A stretch of 64,000 nt of DNA from Paracentrotus lividus (lineage: Eukaryota > Echinodermata > Echinoidea > Camarodonta > Echinidae). A program made the translations under genes and the position numbers. Shown here in pieces: positions 1 to 11,450 of the stretch. Where the stretch lies: assembly GCA_940671915.1 (NCBI GenBank), contig CALNVZ010000641.1, positions 9,987,237-10,051,236 of the forward strand. The letters run 5' to 3'. The notes under the pieces were generated by a model. That model worked only from the letters and a program-made list of their open reading frames with translations, was not told where the DNA came from and ran no database searches. How positions within the stretch are numbered: position 1 is the stretch's first letter; each line of letters begins with the position of its first letter.

Positions 1-312
1 TATGATATGATAGATTGCAATGCATATCCAATAATATTGGACTGACTGTGATTATATAGTCTTCGAACGGAAACCTATTTCTCAAAAAAGTCACAACAGT
101 ATATTTTATGAATATAATGCACTTTATCGGAATTGAAATGAGCAAACACACAGTTATAATTAACTGCTGGAAAAGGACAAAGGATCTCCGTAAATTCGAA
201 TAAAAGCCAAAACGTCCTTAATTGAATGACCCGATTATAAAATCGAATGACGAAATTCCGAATTTGACTGGGAAATCCTATATTAGTAATAATTTAGCTC
301 TATTGAGTTTAG
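1..312. other. Intergenic or intronic AT-rich DNA
   Basis: I see no coding frame, RNA gene or repeat structure in this stretch. It is ordinary AT-rich sequence leading up to the foldback at 313. Confidence 0.5.
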
Positions 313-463
313 AAATGAAGTCAAAAGGAGCCTGAGCTTTCGATCCTGGCAGAATCGTCAGAGACAAAATAACAATCTTCGTCAGAACAAAATGAAGATT
401 TTGTCTCTTATCTGACGAAGATTCTGCTAGGATCAAAAGCTCAGGCTCCTTTTGACTTCATTT
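313..463. repeat. Foldback element, about 150 bp
   Basis: Two arms of about 70 nt are inverted copies of each other. The left arm (from 313) starts AAATGAAGTCAAAAGG and the right arm ends CCTTTTGACTTCATTT near 463. Both carry GAGCCTGAGCTTT and GATCCTRGCAGAATC modules. The core holds a further inverted GACAAAAT / ATTTTGTC pair. This is the form of a short non-autonomous foldback transposon or MITE. No convincing target duplication is visible and the superfamily is not assigned. Confidence 0.75.
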
Positions 464-778
464 TACTTTAATAGCTCTCATTTATTGCATAAGCAGTTTC
501 AGCAGTTCTCTTTTTTCTCTCTTTTTTATTTATCTATTTATTTTTATTTTTGTTTTGCATTGAGTTTATAAATCAGACTTTTCTTATTGCTCTTGTAAGT
601 TGCCATTATTGATTATTTTTACCAATAAGCACCCATAATACAGATTCATTACAAATAATAGTCAGGCTCATGGCAAATTAAAAAGAAGTGCTTTAAATAA
701 TTTAGATATTCAGTGCGATAAAAGGCGTGCCAGAAATAGGGTGGTACTCAGTGGTCTGGATCCCTCTTTGAAGATATA

Positions 779-1235
779 CAGTCTGTGTCCAAAAAATGGT
801 ACAGTCGGGGAAAAAAATATTTAGGTATGAAATCTTCTCAAATGATGTGCGAATGTGGTACCAACTTAAAGCCAAAAGATTCTTCTTGCTAATGCGCTTT
901 GTTATGTATAATTTTCTTTTGTGAAACAAAAGTTATGCTAAATTTTGTGCGGCGATGAGCTAATCGAAATTACACACATCTATTGTTTCTGTGCTCTGAA
1001 GTCATGGCTATTGTGTGCGAAACCCATAGAAAACATGCGCAAAGTACATTTTTTCTTGATTATAGAAAACTGGTCATATTTCAAGATCTACAGCACCGAA
1101 TGGGATGAAAAAAAATTGCAGAAGAAAGCCAGATTTTTCAACTTTATGAAAATATCAGACACTTTTAGAATGTGATTAATTTTCATACTTTAAAAAAATA
1201 TTTTCCACTTGTACCATTTTATTTGACACAGACTG
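779..1235. mobile_element. Mariner-like MITE, copy 1 (457 bp)
   Basis: The ends are inverted: CAGTCTGTGTCCAAAAAATG at 779 and CATTTTATTTGACACAGACTG up to 1235 (last base G). Both ends are bordered by TA (777-778 and 1236-1237), the target duplication of the Tc1/mariner group. Similarity between the arms continues inward for about 60 nt (GGTACA... and GGTATGAAA...). There is no transposase frame, so this is a non-autonomous copy. A second copy lies at 4171-4620 with matching internal sequence, for example GTGGTACCAACTTAAAGCC and CAAGATCTACAGCACC. Short open frames inside it are not genes. Confidence 0.85.
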
Positions 1236-1237
1236 TA

Positions 1238-1880
1238 TAGGGAGAAAAACCGTGCTAATTACCGTGTTGCTATACAAAACGACACAAGCAATCACATTAT
1301 AAACGATTGGGAATCTGAAGGGAAAAAAATAAAAGGCTGTTATTCGTGTGCCGATCCTCCATAAAGTTTGCCCACATGTTTGTCTGCGCAATTTCATTAC
1401 ATCTTTATTCATTGCATTGTCACTAATGTTAGAGCGAATATATGTGTAAATAATTATTCCATATTAGCTCTAGCATGTCCAGTGAACCAAATCGATTTCC
1501 TTCATTATTATGTGTCTGGAAGAGTCTTGAAATATAAAAATAAATCAATAACACTGACGCAAAGTTTCCAGCAAACGTTTACCGACATTAACACTAACAA
1601 AAGTATCTCTGAAAATAACTACTCACCCCCAACACCCTTACACAATGAACACAATAGGGGGCGGTTACTGATTATTGATTTTGGTACCTGTCTATGAAAA
1701 GGATACCTTCAAAATATGTCCTTGATGAAAAGTTAGACGTGTTAAAGATGACAAACTCACCGAAAATAAAGTTGTATATGAAAATAGTTCGTCGCAATAT
1801 AAAGACACTATCGTCCTTTATCAGACGCGCGCGCAGAAATTTGTCTCAACGCAAAGACTAAACTAGTAGTTGCGGCGGGA
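1238..1880. other. Unassigned AT-rich DNA
   Basis: No supported gene. Short open frames, including one of 109 codons starting at 1368, have no recognisable domain, splice context or codon bias that sets them apart from background. Confidence 0.4.
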
Positions 1881-1882
1881 GG

Positions 1883-2234
1883 TATATATCCTCGCGTGTG
1901 TCTATCGATAGGCTAACATAACACATAGTTCACGTTTCACGGCATAGATCGAAGCGACTGAGTTTCGATTGCCTAAGCTTTACTGGTGACTCAGCCACTT
2001 TAACACGACGTAGAAGTTGGATTCCCTCGCTTATACTCTACTTTAAGTGATGAGTTGCATTCGCGTATCATCTAGTTGGTGCTTCGGTGGCTTTTGAAGC
2101 CGGTTGGCATGGATGGTATAAAGTCCGAATCTCACTCACTTCTTTGCCGATTTCGTCTTGTTTTATCGTCTTTAAGGAATGCCTATTGAGACTTCCATTG
2201 AGCACCGACCTAAAACGTATGCACTTAGTAAAAG
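1883..2234 (+). promoter_or_regulatory. Candidate promoter and untranslated first exon
   Basis: A TATATA box at 1883-1888 lies in a locally CpG-rich setting (GCGCGCGC near 1829, GCGGCGGGA at 1873). About 30 bp downstream an initiation region would be expected near 1910-1915. A CpG-containing stretch then runs to AAAAG|GTAAAT at 2235, a good 5' splice-site match. The stretch holds only short upstream frames (for example ATG at 2109, about 26 codons), as expected for a 5' leader. It lies on the same strand as the coding exon at 51,475, but about 49 kb away, so joining the two is conjecture. Chance matches to TATA and donor motifs are common in AT-rich DNA. Confidence 0.3.
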
Positions 2235-2716
2235 GTAAATAGTTTTGTTTTTCTGCAAAAAAAAATCTTCTCCGATTTTTATTACACTTCGCGAACTGAA
2301 ATCGTTATCACTCTCGATTTAGTGAAAATTCGTTTTTGAAAGATATTGATTTTTTTTGGTTGGAATTTACCCTTCGTAGGAACACCATACACGAAAGCAA
2401 GGGAAGTATTTTCTAATTGAATTCTCAATCATCCTGAACAATTTGCATTCGTATACTGGATCTGGTGAATTGCAATTTGCTGCTGACAATAATTATACGT
2501 GTTCGTAATTAATCTCCTTCTGGGTAAAAAATTAGATCAAGTTGGACTACAATTCACCGTGGTAAGAACGCTCATTATTTTGACACAATCATGATAAGAG
2601 AAATTAATTATCATCCTGACAATAGCTATTAACGAACAGGTAGCCTCGTTGATATGGTTGCGATATGGTAATATTGTAAGTGACTGCATGAGTGGATTAG
2701 GTGTAAATGTTTTCAT

Positions 2717-3222
2717 TAAGAATAACCTGGATAATTTGTTATCTTTTTTATTCTACACGAGTCACAACTAAACGGAAGTTATTGGTATTTCTATTATTTT
2801 TCTCTATATTGTTCACAAATAGTATGATGCAATGCGCCTATACAGTATACACTACATTAGATACTGTATCCAAATCTTATACTTTATCTCCTTGTATAAT
2901 TAATCAGTGTATCCTCTTAAAACTGTACCTAATGATTTAATTTTACATGTAGGCCTACTGTGTTCAAATGTGTTGGCTTTCCTCCGCAACCCTCGACAAT
3001 ACCTTTTTGTACAAATGACATGTATTTAAGACCCCTGTTATACTGATTTGAGTCTTGTTCTGCCCCTTTTTATGTTATTATTTTTGCTGATTTATTTGTT
3101 TTTGCTTTTTGTATATCCAATTGTGTAATGATTACTTGTATATATTGTGATTCTGTTTGATTGTTTATTAAAGACAAAATTATTAAAAAAAAAATAAAAA
3201 AAAATAAGAATAACCTGGATAA
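2717..3222 (+). mobile_element. Polyadenylated retro-insertion with 18-bp target duplications
   Basis: The sequence TAAGAATAACCTGGATAA occurs at 2717-2734 and again, perfectly, at 3205-3222. Between the copies lies about 470 bp whose right end is an A-rich tail (3184-3204). ATTAAA, a variant poly(A) signal, lies about 15 bp before the tail. This is the signature of target-primed reverse transcription: either a 5'-truncated LINE 3' end or a retrocopied transcript, on the + strand. The body has no recognisable reverse-transcriptase motif and the open frame at 2707-2940 shows no domain. I cannot name the source. Confidence 0.85.
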
Positions 3223-3247
3223 ATTGTCAATACCACTTCCTTTCTTA

Positions 3248-3548
3248 ATGTTGTTTGTTGGTTTTTAATGGCAACCAGTCAAATTTTTACCATCGTCGCC
3301 GTAAACTACAGAATTGTGTATTTTATTTAACGATCTCATACAAGATTATGTTGTTTGTTATTTTTTAATGGCAACCAGACAAATTTTGACCATTATCTCC
3401 TTAATTCTTTAAATTGTGTATTTTGAACGATCAAGAGTATGTTCTTATTGGTTTTTTTTTTTCAATGTTTTTAATGGCAACCAGACAAATTTTGACTATT
3501 ATCACTTTACTTTTTAACGATCTCATACAAGAGTATTTTGTTATACAG
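3248..3548. repeat. Tandem repeat, three units of about 100-106 bp
   Basis: The phrase AATGGCAACCAGNCAAATTTT recurs at 3267, 3367 and 3473. It is followed in the copies by (A)ATTGTGTATTTT and AACGATCTCATACAAGA(G)TA. Units are diverged by substitutions and small deletions. The array begins about 25 bp after the right target duplication of the neighbouring retro-insertion. Confidence 0.8.
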
Positions 3549-4168
3549 GTCCTCTGCTGGAATTGTTGCCAAAAACTAGATTGGCTATCATGGGAAAATT
3601 AACGTTGTTAAAATATTATTAGCAAATGTTCAAAGGTAAAAACGCTTTTCGCTATACAAACAAATTCAATAAGATAATGTTTATTTTCATGGAGTTTATA
3701 ATCTGGCTCTTTGTAAACAAAATAAAAGAGTAGAAAATGTTATTTAGAATATTACAAACAACTGTATGATATATAATTTCTTGATGAGTGTTGGCAATCG
3801 AAAATATATATTTATATCAGTTAAAAACCAGCATACCAATGTGTAAAATGTGGTAGCAAATTTAAACCAATGTAAAATGGGGGTAAACGTGGCTACGAAG
3901 TGAACATTTTGTCATTCTTTAAATATTTAATTCAATTATTGAACAAACTAGCTAGACGAACTAGCTATACTTATTTTATCATATGTATTTAAATAGAAAT
4001 AATGTATACAAACATGATTATATATCTATTTTCCGTATACAAAAAAGTAATAAAAAGATGACTGAAAAAATGAAGAACATTAGAAAATACAAAAGTCTGC
4101 AGTCACGTACATCCCTAGCGAAACCATGTTAACTGTCATCTCACAGAATTTGTGCGGTGTCATGTATA
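3549..4168. other. Unassigned AT-rich DNA
   Basis: Nothing beyond AT-rich sequence with short homopolymers. No supported gene. Confidence 0.4.
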
Positions 4169-4170
4169 TA

Positions 4171-4620
4171 CAGTCTGTGTAAAAAAAAAAAAAATGGTAC
4201 AGTCGGGGAAAATTATTTAGGTATGAAATCTGCTCAATTGATGTATAAATGTGGTACCAACTTAAAGCCAAAAGATTGTTCTCGCTGCTGCACTTTGTTT
4301 TGTATAATTTGCTTTCGTAAAACAAAAGTTATGCTAAATTTTGTGCGGCGAAATTACACGCACTTATTGTCTCGGTGCGCTGAATTCATAGCTATTATGT
4401 GCGAAGCCCATAGAGAAGCATGCGTAAAGTACATATTTTCTTGATTATAGATAACTGGTCGTATCTCAAGATCTACAGCACCAAATGGGATGAAAAAATT
4501 GCAGAAGAAAGCCTATTCTTCCTACTTTATGGAAATATCAAACAATTTTAGAGTGTGATTAATTTTCATACTTAAAAAAAAAATGTTTTCCAACCGTACC
4601 ATTTTATTTGACACAGACTG
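4171..4620. mobile_element. Mariner-like MITE, copy 2 (450 bp)
   Basis: Same family and orientation as 779-1235. It begins CAGTCTGTGT at 4171, ends ACACAGACTG at 4620, and has TA on both sides (4169-4170 and 4621-4622). An expanded A-run follows the left end. The internal sequence matches copy 1 apart from small indels. No transposase is encoded. Confidence 0.87.
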
Positions 4621-4622
4621 TA

Positions 4623-7085
4623 TGGAGAAAGTATCGGCAGCTCCGAGGACAGTAGGTGTCAACATGGCACAATTTTCCTCTTACTGCTTTGTTAGGCAAG
4701 CACATTATAAAAGAAAATGAAAAAGAAAAAAGATACCAACTAATACAGAGCATCTCTCGTTATAATGGCAATGTGCAGAATCGATTCATTCGCCTGGGTT
4801 CACAGCAGTGTGATAATACCCAAACCTTGATTTCCATTGTGTCTAATTGGTATGAATTCAAATTCACAGGTCAACTAAAGACATTTTCAAGATGTATCAC
4901 TCGATATGAACGGTATCACACTGTATTATTTCCATAATATTTGGCACTTGCAATTATAGTGTATGGTGTTAAAAAGGTCACGGTTTTAATGAGAATCTTC
5001 GGCGTATATCTCCCTCCCCTCCTTCCCTTTAGCCACCTCTCTTTTGATCTTATCACCATCAGCATCAGTGGCATATCGAGAGTTTGAGGGTTGCGCAGAC
5101 ATCTGCTTCGGTAATGTCGGTGATAGTTCGGGATAGGAGTGAGTAAAGCGCTGACAAGAATAGGAAGCTAAGGAAAGCAAATTACCTTTCCCCGTCAGAT
5201 ATACATTACGAAAAACTATAATCAATTTCTTGGACAATCCAAACGATAGAAATGTTCAGGACGATTGAAACAACAGGAGTCATCTTTCAAGAATGTGCGG
5301 ACAGATCGCAGAATGAGCGGAAAATTGCTCATTCGATTTCCGCATCTTGTCCGTGTCCTAGGATTATAATTAATATTACAAAAGACATGATAGGGTTATA
5401 TTTTTAGTGTTATGGCTAAGTATAGCAATGAGTCCGGATGCGTTGAAGTTAGGTATTCGATGAAGTTTATCATGAATTGACCACAGAATAAAATGTCGTA
5501 CAACCCAAGAGGATCAACACTTAAGGCAGGGTTCCCCCCCCCCCAAAAAAAAAAAAGAAGAAGAATTAAAACCATACCTTTATTCAGTTTTAATTTCTGG
5601 AATCATATCCGATTCTCTTTTAATATACATCATCATGATCATTCCGGGAGAGATATACTCTCGAGAAGATGTCACTGATTATGTTATTGTGTCGTTGGTC
5701 ATGTTGGTGCCGATTAGCACAGGACTTGTGTTACACTTAAATTCAAGAATTTAGTCTGCCATACTTTATTATTTACCTACACTGTAATAAAAAAATTATG
5801 ATATAGTTTGAACAGTATTAAATCTGATAGTAAATAATTGTTAATTCCCATTATGTACTGGAAAATACCGTAAAGTATACTCTTATTTACCTTGCAGCAG
5901 AGTTGCTGGTAATTTATTGTAAAAACCACGGTATTTTCTTTTCCTTTTCTTTTTTATATAGTGTAAAGAAAATATGAGAATTCGCATATTTATTGCTCCA
6001 CAAAAAAAAAATCTTTGACTCTTCAAACCCTAGGATTGGTATCATGTTTTCGAGTGTGGGGTCAATCATTTTCGGGGGAACTAGCCCCTTTTAAACCCCT
6101 TATTATACGAAAGTGGCCTCTCAGATCATCGTCACTCTTTAATTCCCGCACTCATGGGAAATGAGTTCTCGCAGCTGGGGCAGACGACAGTTCACCCTCT
6201 AAAAAGCACAATCCTCATTTTCGTTCGAAATCGACCCGCCATTTCCCATGGCTACCTCTAAACTGTTCAGCCAGTGGCCCCAGAAAAAAAGTTAAGGATA
6301 TATTGATTAATTTTCATACCTCCGTTGCATTATTCTTTATTATTGTAGAAAAGGTAAATTGAGGAAAGTAGAGATAAATCAATCCGTCTTGTTTTCTGTA
6401 TTTCTCCCTTTTTCACCTTGTCGAATTTGGTGTTTTACCTGTCCCATTTTGTCAATCCGTAACGTGTCCAAAACAGGTCTTAAATATTTCCATCGCACTT
6501 TATGAGGATATTGTAAATGAACACAATCCTTAGATATAATAATTTCTTCTTTTTCTAATCTATATCTTCATTTTATTGCTTCGTTGAATTTTCGCTCGTT
6601 AATTTTTTCTCTTTTTCTCTTTCTTTTTTTCTTTTTTAATGAAGAGTTGCTATTTTTGCCGTGAATATGTACTTTTCTATGAAATCAATTATTTTACCTA
6701 ACTATTATCCAAAGACGCAATGTGAAAATTGGATTCGCAAATAGTGTGTCGCAGCTGCCCATGGCACTAATTAGTATTAAACATACCACGCCTCATTTGT
6801 TTTCGAAACGTCATGTTGACACCAACGAAGGTTTTGATTGTCTTTATTAATAATGTCAGAAAGCTCATTATTCTGGCAGGGTCATTTGCCAACTCTGAAA
6901 AAACTAATTAGAATCACTGAAATAGCAGAAAACTCATTATTTTGTCTTTCATGCCATGATAAAGATGATTATTTTGCTGATAGAAAGAACACCTTTTGTC
7001 TCTTTGTTCACTCCTCTGTATACGTATTTTCATTTTCTTTGTGTCGATAAGTTCCTCTTTATCTTTTCTCAATCTTATTATCTTG
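4623..7085. other. Unassigned DNA, no supported gene
   Basis: AT-rich sequence with a C-run/A-run at about 5527-5557. A short motif at 6125-6162 recurs at 7525-7561 (entered separately). Open frames here are short, with no domain or splice context. Confidence 0.4.
6125..6162. repeat. Short dispersed repeat, copy A
   Basis: TCATCGTCACTCTTTAATTC followed by CCGCACTCATGGGAAAT. The same phrase with substitutions occurs at 7525-7561. It may be part of a diverged element shared by both places, since sequence just downstream also has loosely similar TCCCATGG and CAGC phrases. Confidence 0.5.
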
Positions 7086-7156
7086 TTTTGTCATCTTCTT
7101 CCTACTCCCCACCCTTATCCTCATCATACTCCTCCTCCTTCTTCTCCTCTGTTGGT

Positions 7157-7208
<52 letters not shown>

Positions 7209-7480
7209 TCTCTCTATCTCTTTCTCTCTCTATGTATCTATCTCTCTCCATCTTTCTCTCTGTTTCTCCCTCATTTATTCTCTTACTCTCCTGCGTATTA
7301 TATTATCTCGATGTCCTATTTTACGGTAATCTAATATATACGTCTCCCCCTCCTCTTCTTCCTACATCTTCCTTCTCCTCCTTCTCCTCCTCTTCATTCT
7401 TCTCATCTTTCCGTCTTTCTTTATTTTTCTATCTTTTCTTTCTCTCATTTGCATTCTCTTATACGCCCTCAGCTGCATAT
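7086..7480. repeat. Pyrimidine-rich tract with (TC)n microsatellite
   Basis: The + strand is almost entirely T and C. It contains an uninterrupted (TC)n run at about 7160-7205 flanked by CTCC/CTT interruptions. The apparent 184- and 112-codon frames across it are low-complexity Ser/Leu/Phe translations and are not genes. Confidence 0.9.
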
Positions 7481-7524
7481 TGTCTCGATATCCCAACTTT
7501 ACTTCTATAAATCCACTCATTCGG

Positions 7525-7561
7525 TTCATCGTCACTTTTTAATTCTCGCGCCGCTGGGAAA
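7525..7561. repeat. Short dispersed repeat, copy B
   Basis: TTCATCGTCACTTTTTAATT followed by CTCGCGCCGCTGGGAAAT, matching 6125-6162 at most positions. Confidence 0.5.
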
Positions 7562-8281
7562 TAAAGGCAGCCTCCCATCTGAGTAAGCTAAGCTCTCTTC
7601 TTCTCTCTTCCTCTTCCCACCGCTCCCATGGTACCTCCTCTGGATCGCATCTTAGCATCTCAGCAAGACAAACGATGAGTGATAATGTTTATTTAGTCAC
7701 TCGTCCCTCTATTTTCATAGATAGATGTTAACCTTCGTCCAAAGGCTCACTGTAGCCTACATGTACTTCACCTTCAGGTTCTTCTTACCTCAAATCATTT
7801 AGAATCGTCCTTCCTCGTCTATTTCGTTGAAAATAGTCATTGTGATAGCCCTCTAACATGCAGGATATTCAAATATAATACCATGGCTCCAAAAATTGGT
7901 ACATAATTATTGTGCATGAAAGATAACAGTACAATCAGATCTCTTTTTGTATAAAGTGTGGCTAACAACTTGGCTCATTTTTGCCATTGCACCATGGTGT
8001 TATTTACTTGGCTCATTTTTGCAATTGCACCATGGTGTTATTTACTCGAACCGGAATGCCCCTGCCCTCCCCCTAAAAAAAAAAAGAGGGCGTATAAATA
8101 CAAGCACTTCACTGCGCCATGATATGTAAAAAAAACAAATAAGGATGAAGAATCAAAATGACCCCATTCCGGATCCAATGGGGCCGTTCTTCATTCCATG
8201 TCGGGTTTTCTGACGATCATTGACTCGAATTGACATACGGCCCCAATAGACCCCTACACAGGCCATTTTTACTCTTATTTT
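7562..8281. other. Unassigned DNA
   Basis: A 34-bp phrase (TTGGCTCATTTTTGCCATTG...) is duplicated in tandem at about 7970-8045. No supported gene. Confidence 0.45.
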
Positions 8282-8466
8282 GTTAGAGCATATCGTCGGC
8301 TGAGTACCAGAAGGGCGCTTTTACCAATCAAAGATGTTTCGTTGAGAACCAGAAGGGCACTATTACCATTGACTTTGTACAGCAATAGCGCCCTTCTGGT
8401 TCTCAACGGACCATCTTTAGGATGTAATAACGCCCTTCTGGCTCTTAACAGACGATATTATCTAAC
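8282..8466. repeat. Foldback element (185 bp)
   Basis: The left end GTTAGAGCATATCGTCGGCT pairs with the right end AACAGACGATATTATCTAAC. Each arm carries two ACCAGAAGGGCGC modules in inverted order relative to the other arm (left near 8300 and 8347, right near 8390 and 8434). The whole segment can fold into one interrupted hairpin. A short non-autonomous transposon is likely; family unknown. Confidence 0.75.
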
Positions 8467-8782
8467 TATGAAGAGACGCGGTGTAATCATTATAAGGTCT
8501 GTATAATTGAGATGCTCATGATACAGCTTCGAAGGAATTACTTCCTATTGGAACTTAATATCTGGATCGAGTGCTCCGAAAGCATAATGTTTCTTTTGCC
8601 AAATGACATTTGAGATGAACGTCCCTACATTGAGATGCACATCCTATAATAAATAAATGGTGGCCACTACCTTTTCCCCCCCTCCCCCCCCCTCCCCTCA
8701 TCCGATTAGGTTACAGATCATACGCTACACCGTTGTCAATTAGTCCTTGAAAATCTTGGTCCAGAACGTTAAAGTCGTGCCA

Positions 8783-9417
8783 CACTGCAAAAACGTTTGT
8801 TTTTAATTGGTGTTAAAGCCAAGTATAGTTGTGGTAGAGAAAATTGCATTTTTCTAAAACTTAATCAACTTGTCCTCATATTGTTCCAATGACATATCAA
8901 TACATGAACAAGCGATGTAACCATGTATCATGCATGTCTTTCCATGATATGTTATAGTTAGCATAAACATGGAGAGATGTTCATCAAAATGAGACCATAC
9001 TTCATTTACTTTCACCTCAGAGCTCTCGGCATGCCACACCACTGCTGACTGGTATGGCGTGTGAGCATTCTGTGTGTATCAGTCTGTGTATCAATAGCAT
9101 ATACTTTGCTCACAAACCACTGCACGTTGCACTCTCTCCGGTGTCATCCTGTTTAGGCATGGCCAATCAACAAATCGATTTACAGAGGTCTTAGAGTGGA
9201 TTTTATAACAAATCATTTTGTACACAGAGGTTATTTGAGGTATTAATTCATATTATTCTACTATGGAAGTAAAACAAAAAATATGTTCTCCCAAAACTAT
9301 ACATGAGCTTTAAATTACATTGGTGTTTATATAGGACAAGACCACGATGAGAGATGTCCTATATAAACCCCAGTGGTGTTAATTTAACAGCAATTAAACA
9401 CCACCGTTTTTGCAGTA
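8783..9417. mobile_element. Inverted-repeat element with CACTGCAAAAACG ends
   Basis: The left end reads CACTGCAAAAACG at 8783 and the right end CGTTTTTGCAGT up to 9416. Subterminal sequence is also inverted (GTTTTTAATTGGTGTTAAAG on the left, a GGTGTTTAATTGCTGTTAA equivalent on the right). CAC-beginning ends occur in several DNA-transposon superfamilies, so I do not assign one. A hairpin at about 9325-9375 (GTGTTTATATAGGACA / TGTCCTATATAAAC) lies just inside the right end. No transposase is seen. Confidence 0.65.
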
Positions 9418-9419
9418 CA

Positions 9420-10137
9420 TGTATCCGTACATACCCAAAGTCCCAATGGTATTAACAAAACAATCACTCAATATTGGCAACATCCATTGCTACAATGTCA
9501 TAGATAATCATAAATGTTCAAACCCCATACCCTGTATAACATAATTGATTTTCTTTTTTTCATCACCACTCCGCAGATGTTTTTATCGAATCTCCCTTGC
9601 AACAAAAATAATGTTCACACCTCAGGCTTTGATATCAAGTAATTGGCAGTGTACTTTGTGTATAGCGGGCACGCCCCTCCGCGATGACTTCGCACTACTT
9701 TTTCCGGGCAGTAATATAATCGATTTTCTGACTTCTTTATATCACTATTGTGATGGATTCATGCACAAAAAATAATCGTGGAAACATTCATTTTACCACA
9801 TTTACATGACTTGAGAGCACTGCTGGTGATTCTTGTGAAGGATATTGTTTAAATCGGAAAAGTAAATATAGCACGGGAAGATTTTTGTTGGGAAAGGCAA
9901 AGAAGAGAAGAGAACATTAACAGAGAAGACTTAAAAAGGAAAACGTAAATAATGTCTATATATGTTTCTTATTATCTCATGCCTTGTATTTATTATTTCA
10001 CCTCAATGCTTATGTATTGTGAAATGGTGTTGTGAAATCGGGATTCCTCGTTAGCTGCGCTTTGCTTTCCTTTGATGAGCTCCTCTTACCATCCCTGTCC
10101 AACAAATAACATAGTCGACTTTGTGAAATATTAACAT
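9420..10137. other. Unassigned DNA
   Basis: No supported gene or repeat. Short frames only. Confidence 0.4.
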
Positions 10138-10735
10138 TTAAAGTCCTAGACCGGACCGACAAATGAAATAGCCAAAAACGAAAGCTAATATGCTATATAA
10201 TACAACAATTCCAAATTAAGGCGTTTTTATTGTCCATCTAGAAAGTATTTAATTAAAAAGATGACCGAACCTCAACCAGGCCGCCCCTCCCGAATACTTG
10301 TAAAATTACCCCTAATTTAAAAGTGCGAGTGATGACGTCAAAAAATGTTAATGGAATGCTACAGCAGTCCTGCGGCTAGGCATGATTGCGTTTCGCCTTT
10401 AGAAAACACGTTTGTATTGCTATGTCAGGACAATAGACGCCCTGTGAGCTAGCATTCTATTGTTATGAAATGAAAGGGCAAAGTCAATCATGCCTGGCCA
10501 CAGGACTGCTGTAGCATTCCATTAACATTTTTTGACGTCATCACTCGCACTTTTAGATTAGGGGTAATTTTACAAGTATTCGGGAGGGGTGGCCTGGTTG
10601 AGGTTCGGTCATCTTTTTAATCAAATACTTTCTAGATGGACAATAAAAACGCCTTAATTTGGAATTGTTGTATTATATAGCATATTAGCTTTCGTTTTTG
10701 GCTATTTCATTTGTCGGTCCGGTCTGGGACTTTAA
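10138..10735. mobile_element. Long-arm foldback flanked by TTAA (about 600 bp)
   Basis: The left arm (10138-10388) and right arm (10486-10735) are about 250 nt each and nearly perfect inverted copies, separated by roughly 100 nt. The ends read AGTCCTAGACCGG and CCGGTCTGGGACT, with TTAA outside each (10138-10141 and 10732-10735). TTAA targets are known for the piggyBac and Kolobok groups, but TTAA is itself palindromic, so it cannot be told apart from part of the repeat. Few mismatches between arms suggest a young insertion or arm homogenisation. No protein is encoded. Confidence 0.85.
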
Positions 10736-10888
10736 CAGTGTGAATATGATTTCACGCTGTGGTATGGTTTTCCACTGAGTGTTCTCGAAATAATGTTCAG
10801 CTTCACACTGTGAATTTGTCCTCATAGTGTTAAGATAAGGTGTTTGCACTGTGTCTCCCACTATGGAAGACTGTGTTCTTTTCAGTAC
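10736..10888. repeat. CACAGTGTG-type MITE, likely partial
   Basis: It contains repeated CAGTGTGAA, CACACTGTGAA and CACTGTG phrases and ends CTGTGTTCTTTTCAG. That end matches the inverted start of similar sequences near 49,568 and 53,230. It abuts the TTAA-flanked foldback. Confidence 0.5.
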
Positions 10889-11450
10889 ATCCGGGTCTTC
10901 TTCATAATAATACTGTACCTAGCGTGAGGTTTATCTATTTTTGTTTCTTTTTTGCAGCCGAAATAATTGTATGTTTTAACATCAAAGCATTTATGATTTG
11001 TATTTAAAATTCAAATTGCAGTCAATCCCTATAAACTTGAAATTTAACATGCTAAAATTTCTATTCCTGACTTCTCTCTTTTCAGATAGTAAGCACACAT
11101 TGATGCAAGGATTTCAAGACAAAGCTTGTGCTGCCTTCCAGACGTCAGGGTTGTTTCATATCAGAAATATAATCCTTATCCTGTCTAGTCTGAAGTTGAT
11201 CTGCCTCACGACGCACCTGCAGTTCCATATCGAGAAAGAACCACGACGTGTGCAGACAAAAAACAAAAAAAAAAAAACAGGAAAAGGTAAATCATAATTC
11301 TTTTATTCTTATTATTATGATAGTAGGCCATGTAAAGAGTAAAAACACTTATCATATGATAAAAAGCAGCTTAGCAATTGAACGCTTTGGTTATCAAAAT
11401 GAAGATATTGACTTCTTCATGTCATCCTCATAAGATTGACTAGCTCAGCC
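10889..11450. other. Unassigned DNA
   Basis: A 99-codon open frame at 10998-11297 has no recognisable domain, and its C-terminal lysines come from an A-run near 11265. I do not support it as a gene. Confidence 0.4.

Noticed and set aside
6956-7510. 184-codon Ser/Leu-rich frame that could pass for a multi-span membrane protein
   Set aside because: Covers a (TC)n microsatellite and flanking pyrimidine tract, so the hydrophobicity is a composition artefact.
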